From: CAZDHT01 sp964505325
GTDB taxonomy: Bacteria > Planctomycetota > PUPC01
DNA length: 7,895 nucleotides
Direction: 5' to 3'
NCBI GenBank assembly: GCA_964505325.1
Contig: CAZDHT010000251.1
Coordinates: forward strand, 1-7,895
The position numbers and the translations under genes were made by a program. Within the stretch, counting starts at the first letter, position 1; the number at the start of each line of letters is the position of its first letter. Below are positions 1-5,410 of the stretch, in pieces. Under the pieces are notes generated by a model. That model was not told where the DNA came from. It did no database searches and saw only the letters and a program-made list of their open reading frames with translations.

Positions 1-104
1 GGCAACGGGCGAATCCGACGACCGAGCACCTTCTCGACTTTGCTCAGGAAGCTGTCGCTGCCCAACGGCCGGCCCCGATGCGTCGCTGAACGCAGCCGAA
101 GGAA
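1..104 (-). pseudogene. C-terminal remnant of a REP-associated tyrosine transposase (RAYT, Y1_Tnp family), cut by window edge
   Basis: Read on the minus strand with codon ends at positions 104, 101, 98 and so on, the frame is open to the left edge. It contains THRGRPLGSDSF (83-48) followed by LSKVEKVLGRRIRPLP (47 to the edge). This GRPLGS..F...(L/V)E..LGR.LRP pattern is the tail that follows the catalytic domain in many RAYT proteins of the IS200/Y1 transposase superfamily. The HUH motif and catalytic tyrosine lie upstream in the family. Here the upstream DNA is the end of the VTT gene in another frame, and translating this frame further shows no transposase motif, so the catalytic part is missing. 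No start codon or ribosome binding site of its own is visible. The last few residues would lie beyond position 1. I call it a decayed fragment. The family call rests on motif recognition only. Confidence 0.72.
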
Positions 105-111
105 GCAGGGT

Positions 112-792
112 TCAGCGGCGTCCCGGCGGCGCGTCCGCGCCCGGACGGGACGGACGGCGCGGTGCAATGAAGCGGAGGAACACGGGCCACAGGAGAAGCG
201 GGAGAGCCACCGCGATAAGCACGCCGTACCACGGCTCCCCAGCCGATGCGCTGCCGATGTAGGCGAAGAGAATCGACACCGGCACCGTCCCCAGGAGCAG
301 GGCTGCAACGAACCGCGAGAAGCTCATCCTCGCCAGACCCGCCAGGACGGACATCACCTCGGGCAGGATGGGCAGGGCGCGGCTGACGATGATGCCCGCC
401 CCGCCCCATCGGTCGAAGAACGTACGGAACTGTTCAATCTCCCGCTCGCCGGCGATGAGTCGAACGCCCCTCTTGCCGGCGAGGCGGGCCAGTCCGTAGC
501 CGACCAGCCCGGCCGATGCGGACCCGACCGCCGCCACCGCGGCCCCGGCGGCGACGCCGTAGATCGCGCCCAAGGCGGCCATCACCCCGGTGGCAGGGAT
601 GGGCAGCGCCAGATCGGCGATCAACAGCCCAATCGCGACCAGCCACGCGACCGGCCTTATCCGTGAGAACCACTCGATGCATTCCTTCTGGCTGAACAGT
701 GCGCCCAGGCGCTCGCCCCACAGTGCAAAGCCGGCGAGGCACAGCAGCGCCAACAGCACCGCGATGCCGAGGATTTTGAGGAATAGTCTCAC
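112..792 (-). CDS. VTT/DedA-like (TVP38/TMEM64 family) integral membrane protein
   Basis: 226 residues, within the usual size for bacterial VTT-domain proteins. A hydrophobic helix near residues 5-24 is followed by a VTT domain at about 50-185. Recognisable family features are the proline-bearing re-entrant segment ALPIPATG (62-69), a glycine/alanine-rich helix (75-105), the FFDRWG loop (125-130) and the signature SRALPILPEVMS (137-148), then AGLARMSFSRF (151-161). A last hydrophobic span covers about 188-210, and the tail is Arg/Pro-rich. Proteins with this domain sit in the inner membrane and are linked to lipid scrambling or undecaprenyl-phosphate recycling, but the substrate here cannot be read from sequence. 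The start is GTG; the next Met is residue 71, inside the domain. The Shine-Dalgarno is weak. The kinase gene upstream ends 30 nt away in the same frame, and this is the last gene of the minus-strand operon. Confidence 0.88.
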   Translation of the reverse strand: MRLFLKILGIAVLLALLCLAGFALWGERLGALFSQKECIEWFSRIRPVAWLVAIGLLIADLALPIPATGVMAALGAIYGVAAGAAVAAVGSASAGLVGYGLARLAGKRGVRLIAGEREIEQFRTFFDRWGGAGIIVSRALPILPEVMSVLAGLARMSFSRFVAALLLGTVPVSILFAYIGSASAGEPWYGVLIAVALPLLLWPVFLRFIAPRRPSRPGADAPPGRR

Positions 793-822
793 GGAAGCTC
801 TGAGAGCCGAGAGAGCCGGGCC

Positions 823-2451
823 CTACCCTTGCGTCGGTTTGATGGGCAACATCACCTTGAACTCCGACCCTCCGGCCGGCGGCGACGACGCGGAGACTTC
901 GCCCGCATGTTCGTTCACGATCTTCTTGACCACGGCCAGTCCGAGGCCGGTGCCTCGCTCGCCCTTGGTGCTGACAAACACGTCGAATATCTTGTCCCGC
1001 ACCTTGTCCGGAATGCCGGGGCCGTTGTCGGTGATCCGGATGACGGCATTGTCGTTTTCCCGCCCGGTGCCCACCGTAACGCAGCCGCCGTCGTGCCCGT
1101 CCACCGCGTCCAGCGCGTTGGTCAGCAGGTTGAGCACGCATCGGTGGATGCCGCTCGGATCGACAAGAACGCTGGGCAACTCGGGATCGAGTTCGAGCGC
1201 GAGGCGGGTGTGTGCCGCGTCCGCCGACGCCCTGACGGCCTCCACCACGTCCTCGATCACGTTATTGAGATCGCAGGCGGTCTTGGAGGGCCGGCGCGGG
1301 GTGGAGTAGTTGAGCATGTCCAGGACCAGCTCGGAGATCTTTCTCTCGTTGCGGCTGACGATGCCCCAGCCCTTTCGGATCCCGTCGAGGTCTTCGTCGC
1401 TCAGCGAGCGGGAGACGACCTCGGAGCCGGCCTCCATGCAGCTTAGCACATTTTTTATGTAGTGTGACAGGCCGGCGACGGTCTGGCCGACGGCGGCGAG
1501 CCGCTGCCCCTTGATGTTCGCATCGCGGAGCATCCCGTTCTCCACCGCCACCCCGGCTTCGTTGCCGATCGCAATGAGCAATTCGAGGTCGGCCTTCTTG
1601 AACGTGTCCGCCTCCGTCCGGCAGTCCACGTAGACGATTCCCAGCACCCGGTTCTTCGTGCTCAGCGGGGCGCACATCGCCGACCGAATGTTCTGCTGGA
1701 CGACACTCTCCGCCGGGTTGAACCGCTCGTCCAGCGTTGCGTCGCTGGTCAGGATCGCCTCCTGCCGCTCGATGACCTGATTGACAATCGTGCGGGAGAT
1801 GGTCATCTCGGCCTCATCCGGCTCGTCGGACCGCGATCGAAACGCGCTGGGCACGAGCTCGCCGGTCTCGTCGTCAAAGAGCATGATGAGGGCGCGCTCG
1901 GCCCGGAAGTTGCGGAACACCTGGGTCAGCACTTCATCGAGCAGCTTGTCGATGTCCATCGTGCTGCGGATGATGCCGGAGACCTTGTACATCGCGAGCA
2001 GATAACGGTAGGCCTCGATGAGTGACGGCCTCGACGCGGCTTCGGTGGGCTGCTCGAGAGCCGGGGGCGCGTCGACCCGCGCCACGCGGGCGTGCACGGG
2101 AGCGGGGCGAAACGAGGCGGAGTCGGAGATGCTGACCTTGCCCGCCGGGCTGAGCCGCCCGACGGAAACAGCGTTGACGCGGAGGATGGTCTGGCCGAGG
2201 CGTATCTCGTCACCCTCCTTGAGGAACGCCTCGTTGACCACCCGGCCGTTGAGGAACGTGCCGTTGGTGCTGTTGAGGTCTCGCAGGACGTACTTCTGCC
2301 CGCGGCAGTCGAGTTGCGCGTGGCGGGCGGACACCTTGTTGTCGAACAGGATGATGCGGTTGGTGCGGCCGCGCCCGATGATGAACGACGCCTCGTCCGC
2401 CCGGAAAGAGGCCCCCTTGTTGGGCCCGTTGATCACGTCCAACTGAATCAC
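823..2451 (-). CDS. FHA-GAF sensor histidine kinase
   Basis: 542 residues from a GTG start. Domain order: an FHA domain at about 1-92, with GRGRTN (26-31), SARHAQ (41-46) and LNSTNGTFLNG (59-69); a linker; a GAF domain at about 155-305; then a kinase core. The H-box GLSHYIKN (327-334) places the phosphoacceptor at His330. The N-box is NLLTNALDAV (441-450), G1 is DNGPGI (475-480), and the F and G2 boxes are IFDVFVSTKGERGTGLGLA (488-506). All ATP-site motifs are intact. There is no membrane segment, so it is a cytoplasmic kinase. FHA domains bind phosphothreonine peptides and GAF domains bind small ligands or mediate dimerisation, so it may join Ser/Thr phosphorylation to a two-component pathway (inference). 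No response regulator is present. The start was chosen because GTG overlaps the upstream stop (GTGA) and has GGAG 7 nt before it. A longer frame to 2538 would add a low-complexity tail inside the RNase H gene. Confidence 0.92.
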   Translation of the reverse strand: MIQLDVINGPNKGASFRADEASFIIGRGRTNRIILFDNKVSARHAQLDCRGQKYVLRDLNSTNGTFLNGRVVNEAFLKEGDEIRLGQTILRVNAVSVGRLSPAGKVSISDSASFRPAPVHARVARVDAPPALEQPTEAASRPSLIEAYRYLLAMYKVSGIIRSTMDIDKLLDEVLTQVFRNFRAERALIMLFDDETGELVPSAFRSRSDEPDEAEMTISRTIVNQVIERQEAILTSDATLDERFNPAESVVQQNIRSAMCAPLSTKNRVLGIVYVDCRTEADTFKKADLELLIAIGNEAGVAVENGMLRDANIKGQRLAAVGQTVAGLSHYIKNVLSCMEAGSEVVSRSLSDEDLDGIRKGWGIVSRNERKISELVLDMLNYSTPRRPSKTACDLNNVIEDVVEAVRASADAAHTRLALELDPELPSVLVDPSGIHRCVLNLLTNALDAVDGHDGGCVTVGTGRENDNAVIRITDNGPGIPDKVRDKIFDVFVSTKGERGTGLGLAVVKKIVNEHAGEVSASSPPAGGSEFKVMLPIKPTQG

Positions 2452-2882
2452 GTGACCACTCCACGCGCGTCCAGCGCCCGGTTGGCCATCCGGTCGGCCG
2501 CCCGGTTGGACTCCCGGGGCACGTGCCGGACGCGCCATTGGGGGATCTTGTTCAGCGCCGCCACCAACTGTGCGAACAGCGGCTTGAGGTGCCGGGCCTT
2601 GACGCGGTACTTCCCGGCGACCTGTCGCGCCAACAGCTCGCTGTCGACGCAGAACTCGGCGGCGCTGGTGCGCAGCTCGACCGCTCGCCGGGCCGCTGCT
2701 ATCATGCCTCTATATTCGGCAACATTGTTCGTCGCTTCACCGATGAATTCCCCGTACGCTTCAATCTCGCGGCCACGATCATCTCGGACCACGTACCCGA
2801 AAGCCGCCGGGCCCGGGTTGTTCCGCGCCGCGCCGTCCACGTGGATGATCAAACGGGTTAGCTCTCTCTTCGGCACCGGCAC
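2448..2882 (-). CDS. Ribonuclease HI family protein
   Basis: 144 residues from a GTG start; a single RNase H fold. It would cleave the RNA strand of RNA-DNA hybrids in the cytoplasm. The four acidic metal ligands are visible: Asp16 in HVDGAARNNPGP, Glu56 in NNVAEYRG, Asp80 in FCVDSELL and Asp130 in ESNRAADRMAN. The NNPGPAAFGYVV strand and the TNN.AEY motif are typical. It lacks the basic protrusion of E. coli RnhA. It resembles the shorter HI-family proteins of many bacteria and archaea, so I give no gene symbol. The start is uncertain. GTG at 2882 has GGGGG 6 nt upstream; a second GTG at 2876 or TTG at 2852 (giving IIHVDGAARNN at the N-terminus) are also possible, the last with AGAGAG about 9 nt upstream. 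The gene begins 37 nt after trpD and overlaps the kinase gene by 4 nt (GTGA), so it should be co-transcribed with both. Confidence 0.88.
   Translation of the reverse strand: MPVPKRELTRLIIHVDGAARNNPGPAAFGYVVRDDRGREIEAYGEFIGEATNNVAEYRGMIAAARRAVELRTSAAEFCVDSELLARQVAGKYRVKARHLKPLFAQLVAALNKIPQWRVRHVPRESNRAADRMANRALDARGVVT
2452..2462 (-). promoter_or_regulatory. Ribosome binding site of the FHA-GAF kinase gene
   Basis: On the minus strand GGAG (2462-2459) is followed by 7 nt and then the GTG at 2451. It lies inside the last codons of the RNase HI gene. Its spacing fixes the kinase start at the GTG that overlaps the preceding stop codon. Confidence 0.75.
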
Positions 2883-2910
2883 ACCGTACCCCCGAAGCAC
2901 AGGGCCACCA

Positions 2911-2932
2911 CAGGGGGAGTCACTCCCCCCTG
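2911..2932 (-). other. Hairpin spanning the trpD stop codon
   Basis: The arms GGGGGAGT (2913-2920) and ACTCCCCC (2922-2929) form a perfect 8-bp palindrome around one central base. The pairing extends with CA/TG if one C is bulged, giving about 2911-2932. The TGA stop of trpD lies at the tip. No U-tract follows on the minus strand, so it is not a classical intrinsic terminator. It could slow ribosomes, stabilise the upstream mRNA end or partly attenuate transcription; this is inference. Confidence 0.5.
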
Positions 2933-3930
2933 CTGATCCGGACCAGTCTGTCGAGCATCTCCGCGGCGGCGCCGGAGTCCGCGGATTCCTCCGCCGCCTG
3001 GATGCCCGAGGCGATGTCCGGCGCGGCACCCGCAGCCGAGATGGCCGCTCCCGCGTTCAGCACCACGATGTCGCGGGCCGGCCCGGTCTCCCCTGCCAGT
3101 ACCGACCGGACCACCGCCGCGCTCTCTTCCGGCGAGTCGACCGTCAGGTCGTCGCGTGTGGCGCGCGAGATCCCGAAGTCCTCGGGCTTGATGCGGTACG
3201 TCCTGATCTCGCCGCCCTCGAGTTCGGCGACCAGCGTCTCGTCGGTGGTCGTGATCTCATCCAGCCCGTCCTCGCCGTGCACGACGTAGGCGTGCTCGGC
3301 CCCCAGGTTCTTGAGCACGTCGGCCATGACCTCGACCATCGCCGGGCTGAAGACGCCGAGGAGGAAGTGGCGGGCGCCGGCGGGGTTGGTCAGGGGGCCG
3401 AGAATGTTGAAGACGGTTCGGATGCCGATCTCGCGCCGCGGGCCGATGGCGTGCTTCATGGCGGAATGGAGCTTCGGCGCGAACATGAAGCCGATGGTGG
3501 CCTCGGCGATGCAGCGCTCGACCGTCGGGACGTCAGCCTCGAGGTTGACGCCGAGCTCGCGGAGGACGTCGGCGCTGCCGCTATGCGAGGAGACGCCGCG
3601 GTTGCCGTGCTTTGCGACGCGGACGCCCGCGCCGGCGACGACCAGCGCGGCGGCCGTTGAGATGTTGAACGTCCCGCTCTTGTCGCCACCCGTGCCGACG
3701 ACGTCGACGAACGGTTCTTCGGCCCTGACGCGGGTCGCCTTCTCGCGCATCACCTCGGCGCAGCCGGTGATCTCGTCAATCGTCTCGCCCTTGATGGCGA
3801 GCGCGGTCATGAACGAGGCGGTCTGCGCGGGGGTGGCCTCGCCGCTCATGATTTCCGTCATCGCGGCGACGGCCGCCTCGCGGGTCAGGTCGCGGCCGGC
3901 GACCAAGGTGCTGATAGCTTCACGGATCAA
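2920..3930 (-). CDS. trpD: Anthranilate phosphoribosyltransferase
   Basis: 336 residues, the normal length. TrpD transfers the phosphoribosyl group of PRPP to anthranilate, the second committed step of tryptophan synthesis, as a cytoplasmic homodimer. The N-terminal helical domain covers about 1-70. The PRPP loop is VVGTGGDKSGTFN (77-89), followed by KHGNRGVSSHSGSAD (107-121). IGPRREIGIRTVFN (162-175) carries the anthranilate-site Arg165, and ILGPLTNPAG follows. Asp224-Glu225 in GEDGLDEIT match the metal-binding pair. The start is TTG at 3930, whose TTGA overlaps the stop of the preceding gene, with GGGAG 7 nt upstream. The first residues, (M)IREAISTLVAGRDLT, look like other TrpD N-termini. 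A longer frame to 4038 gives an Arg-rich extension inside the upstream gene and is rejected. No other trp gene is in the window, so the pathway genes are dispersed. Pyrimidine-nucleoside phosphorylase was considered and excluded on these motifs. Confidence 0.97.
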   Translation of the reverse strand: MIREAISTLVAGRDLTREAAVAAMTEIMSGEATPAQTASFMTALAIKGETIDEITGCAEVMREKATRVRAEEPFVDVVGTGGDKSGTFNISTAAALVVAGAGVRVAKHGNRGVSSHSGSADVLRELGVNLEADVPTVERCIAEATIGFMFAPKLHSAMKHAIGPRREIGIRTVFNILGPLTNPAGARHFLLGVFSPAMVEVMADVLKNLGAEHAYVVHGEDGLDEITTTDETLVAELEGGEIRTYRIKPEDFGISRATRDDLTVDSPEESAAVVRSVLAGETGPARDIVVLNAGAAISAAGAAPDIASGIQAAEESADSGAAAEMLDRLVRISRGE

Positions 3931-5141
3931 TCGGGCACTCCCAGATAGACCAGGCCTTCGGCGTGGCTCTCGCTCACGCGCTTTGCGACCTCGGCAACGG
4001 CTTCGCCGGGCAGGCCGGTCACATCGACCGCCGGCCACTGCGGCACAGCGCCGTCCGCCGCGAGGGTCAGACCGAGTTCGCGCTCCGCCGACGCGGTCAC
4101 GAGCTGCGGGTCGGGCGAGTTCACAAGTGCTTCGATTGCCGAGGGCATGGGCAGCCGGTCGTAGCCGTGGAGCGTGGCCGACAGCCCGACGGCGTTGGCC
4201 TCGTCGTCCTGTTCGAGGGATTCGTTGATCATCTTTGCTTGCGAGGCGATTGTGGCAAACACCCCCGACGCCGGGCCGCCGACCACGGGGACATGCAGAT
4301 CGGCCAACGTCGTGTCCCGCAGCGTGTCCGCCCGCCGCTGACCGTATAGCATGGCGACGGTCGGGGCCTTGGTCAGGATGCCGATCAGAACGCCCGTATC
4401 CACGCCGGCGACCGCCTGGCGAATGTCATACAGGCAGGCGCTCACGGAGTCGGCGCGGAAGTTCAGCCAGTCCAGCAGTCCGGTATCATAGCCGACCGCT
4501 TCGACGAACTGGCCGATGCCGACGCCCGCCATGCCGGCGAGCCTCGGCCCGGCCTGCTGGAGCTTCGAGCGGGCCCCCTGCATGCCGAGCCGGATGCGGT
4601 CGGCGTCGTAGCCGAGCTCGCCGATCCGTGTCTGGCACAGGTCGCACCAGCACATGAAGAGCGTGTCGATCTGGTCCGGCGCGCCGAGCGAGAAATCGTC
4701 CAGCAGTATCCCGGTCGGCTTGTACGTTCGGGCGGCCTCGGCCGCGGCGGCGGGCAGCCATTTCATCAGCTTGGGGCGGCTGGGGCAGAGCACGGCCCTG
4801 TGGCCGCCGACCTTTGCGGCCGAGCGGCCGGCGTTGTCCTCGGCCAACAGATCCGACCAGTCCGCCGGACCTGCCAGCGGGTTGGAAAGGACCAGGTAGG
4901 CATCGGCTCCTGCGTTCCGGGCGGCGGCCAAAGCGCCCCGGAGCTTGGAGTCGTCGTCGGTCAACTGCATTCCGGGCACCGTTCCGTCGGCGGACGAGAC
5001 CGGCGCCTTGCCCCGAAGCGATGGCAGCGACATGGCGCCGCGGACGAACACCGACGTGACGTTCCGCCTCGACACGAGATCCTCGATCACCGTGTCCGAC
5101 ACATCGCGCGCGCTGACCACACAACCTACGCTGCCCCCCAT
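3927..5141 (-). CDS. Uncharacterised TIM-barrel-like (glycoside-hydrolase-like) protein with a CxCxxC motif
   Basis: 404 residues. I do not recognise a named family with certainty. No signal peptide or membrane helix is evident, so it is probably cytoplasmic. Alternating strand and helix stretches look like a TIM barrel: ADAYLVLSNPL (79-89), KPTGILLDDFSLG (141-153), GVLIGILTKAP (250-260), then LHVPVVGGPASGVFATIA. The most telling stretch is GILLDDF (144-150) followed at 164-169 by CWCDLC. Acidic residues at a strand end followed by a CxC..C cluster occur in uncharacterised glycosyl-hydrolase-like barrel proteins. Asp148-Asp149 would be candidate catalytic residues, and Cys164, 166 and 169 could bind a metal; both are inference. 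The ATG start has GGGAGG 6 nt upstream. It is the first gene of the operon, and its stop overlaps the trpD start, so the two products are probably made in linked amounts. A role in tryptophan metabolism is not shown by the sequence. Confidence 0.8.
   Translation of the reverse strand: MGGSVGCVVSARDVSDTVIEDLVSRRNVTSVFVRGAMSLPSLRGKAPVSSADGTVPGMQLTDDDSKLRGALAAARNAGADAYLVLSNPLAGPADWSDLLAEDNAGRSAAKVGGHRAVLCPSRPKLMKWLPAAAAEAARTYKPTGILLDDFSLGAPDQIDTLFMCWCDLCQTRIGELGYDADRIRLGMQGARSKLQQAGPRLAGMAGVGIGQFVEAVGYDTGLLDWLNFRADSVSACLYDIRQAVAGVDTGVLIGILTKAPTVAMLYGQRRADTLRDTTLADLHVPVVGGPASGVFATIASQAKMINESLEQDDEANAVGLSATLHGYDRLPMPSAIEALVNSPDPQLVTASAERELGLTLAADGAVPQWPAVDVTGLPGEAVAEVAKRVSESHAEGLVYLGVPD
3931..3942 (-). 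promoter_or_regulatory. trpD: Ribosome binding site of trpD
   Basis: GGGAG (3942-3938 on the minus strand) lies 7 nt before TTG at 3930. It sits inside the final codons of the upstream gene. With the TTGA overlap it supports a TTG start coupled to termination of the preceding cistron. Confidence 0.75.
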
Positions 5142-5153
5142 GGCACGCCTCCC
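5142..5153 (-). promoter_or_regulatory. Strong ribosome binding site of the TIM-barrel-like gene
   Basis: GGGAGG (5153-5148 on the minus strand) is 6 nt from the ATG at 5141. It confirms this start for the first gene of the minus-strand operon. Confidence 0.8.
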
Positions 5154-5179
5154 TAACAGTGATATTGAAACGGGTGGAG

Positions 5180-5208
5180 ATGGTACACTACGTGCGCCGT
5201 CCAGTCAA
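5180..5208 (-). promoter_or_regulatory. Putative sigma70-type promoter for the five-gene minus-strand operon
   Basis: On the minus strand a -35 box TTGACT (5208-5203) is separated by exactly 17 nt from a -10 box TACCAT (5185-5180). The -35 matches 5 of 6 consensus bases and the -10 matches 4 of 6. Transcription would start near 5173, leaving a leader of about 30 nt before the ATG. No other convincing promoter was seen between the operon's genes. The -35 box lies 3 bp from the 100-bp inverted repeat. Confidence 0.6.
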
Positions 5209-5211
5209 CAG

Positions 5212-5311
5212 GGGAAAGCGGGGACAGATAACTTTTTTCGCCGGGCCAATCCCCTCCGCGCAATAGTTGTCCGTTGTCCGGCGAAAGAAAGTTATCTGTC
5301 CCCGGTTTCCC
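5212..5311. repeat. 100-bp inverted-repeat element, REP/MITE-like
   Basis: The left arm (5212-5244) and the reverse complement of the right arm (5278-5311) share GGGAAA, then one mismatch, then CGGGGACAGATAAC. A T-run follows (six T against TTTCTTT), then CGCCGG. The arms are 33 and 34 nt with one substitution and one indel-type difference, and enclose a 33-nt core. The core/right-arm junction carries TTGTCCG twice in tandem (5267-5280). The element has no coding capacity and sits between two opposing promoters. Palindromic elements of this size fit non-autonomous elements moved by RAYT-type transposases, and a RAYT remnant lies at the left edge. The link is inference. Transcribed either way it would form a long hairpin. 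Confidence 0.8.
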
Positions 5312-5325
5312 GCGGTGGGTGGTGC

Positions 5326-5354
5326 TTGCGGCGGGAACGGCTCAAGTGTATGAT
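5326..5354 (+). promoter_or_regulatory. Putative sigma70-type promoter for the glycosyltransferase pair
   Basis: TTGCGG (5326-5331) is followed after 17 nt by TATGAT (5349-5354). The -10 box matches 5 of 6 consensus bases; the -35 is weaker, matching the TTG core. The start would be near 5361, about 50 nt before the first glycosyltransferase ATG. Confidence 0.5.
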
Positions 5355-5400
5355 ACGCGCCGCTGAATCCCCGGCGGGAGCGGCCCGCGGCGAAAGCCCC

Positions 5401-5410
5401 AGGTATGCGA
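5401..5410 (+). promoter_or_regulatory. Ribosome binding site that selects the second of two nearby ATGs
   Basis: AGG (5401-5403) lies 1 nt from the ATG at 5405 but 7 nt from the in-frame ATG at 5411. The second gives normal spacing and an MKILY N-terminus that lines up with MRILY of the downstream paralog. Confidence 0.6.

Noticed and set aside
792..823. Kinase-VTT fusion by stop readthrough (same frame, TAG, about ten codons between)
   Set aside because: The frame agreement is a one-in-three chance event; no readthrough signal is visible and the VTT gene has its own GTG start.
434..1141. A 235-codon open frame on the minus strand overlapping the kinase end and the VTT gene
   Set aside because: It is an Arg/Gly-rich out-of-frame translation of two real genes, as expected in GC-rich DNA.
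2452..2538. N-terminal extension of the kinase frame to an upstream start at 2538
   Set aside because: It encodes a Pro/Gly/Ala-rich stretch lying wholly inside the RNase H gene; the GTG at 2451 has a good Shine-Dalgarno and begins exactly at the FHA domain.
2092..3660. A long open frame of 522 codons on the plus strand, opposite the kinase, RNase H and trpD genes
   Set aside because: It is an antisense shadow of three well-supported genes, crosses their boundaries, has low-complexity Arg/Asp/Gly-rich content and shows no domain.
2920..3930. Pyrimidine-nucleoside (thymidine) phosphorylase instead of TrpD
   Set aside because: These share a fold, but the 336-residue length, VVGTGGDKSGTFN, KHGNR, IGPRRE and the DE metal pair are TrpD features, and the C-terminal domain of the phosphorylases is absent.
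3931..4038. N-terminal extension of trpD to 4038
   Set aside because: The added residues are Arg-rich, lie inside the upstream gene and are not seen in TrpD proteins; TTG at 3930 has GGGAG at 7 nt.
5212..5311. Bidirectional intrinsic terminator
   Set aside because: It lies upstream of both divergent operons, not between convergent ones, and its T-run is inside the stem rather than after it; the long core and long arms fit a repeat element better.
5405..5410. ATG at 5405 as start of the first glycosyltransferase
   Set aside because: It is 1 nt from the AGG ribosome binding site, too close; ATG at 5411 has normal spacing and matches the paralog's N-terminus.
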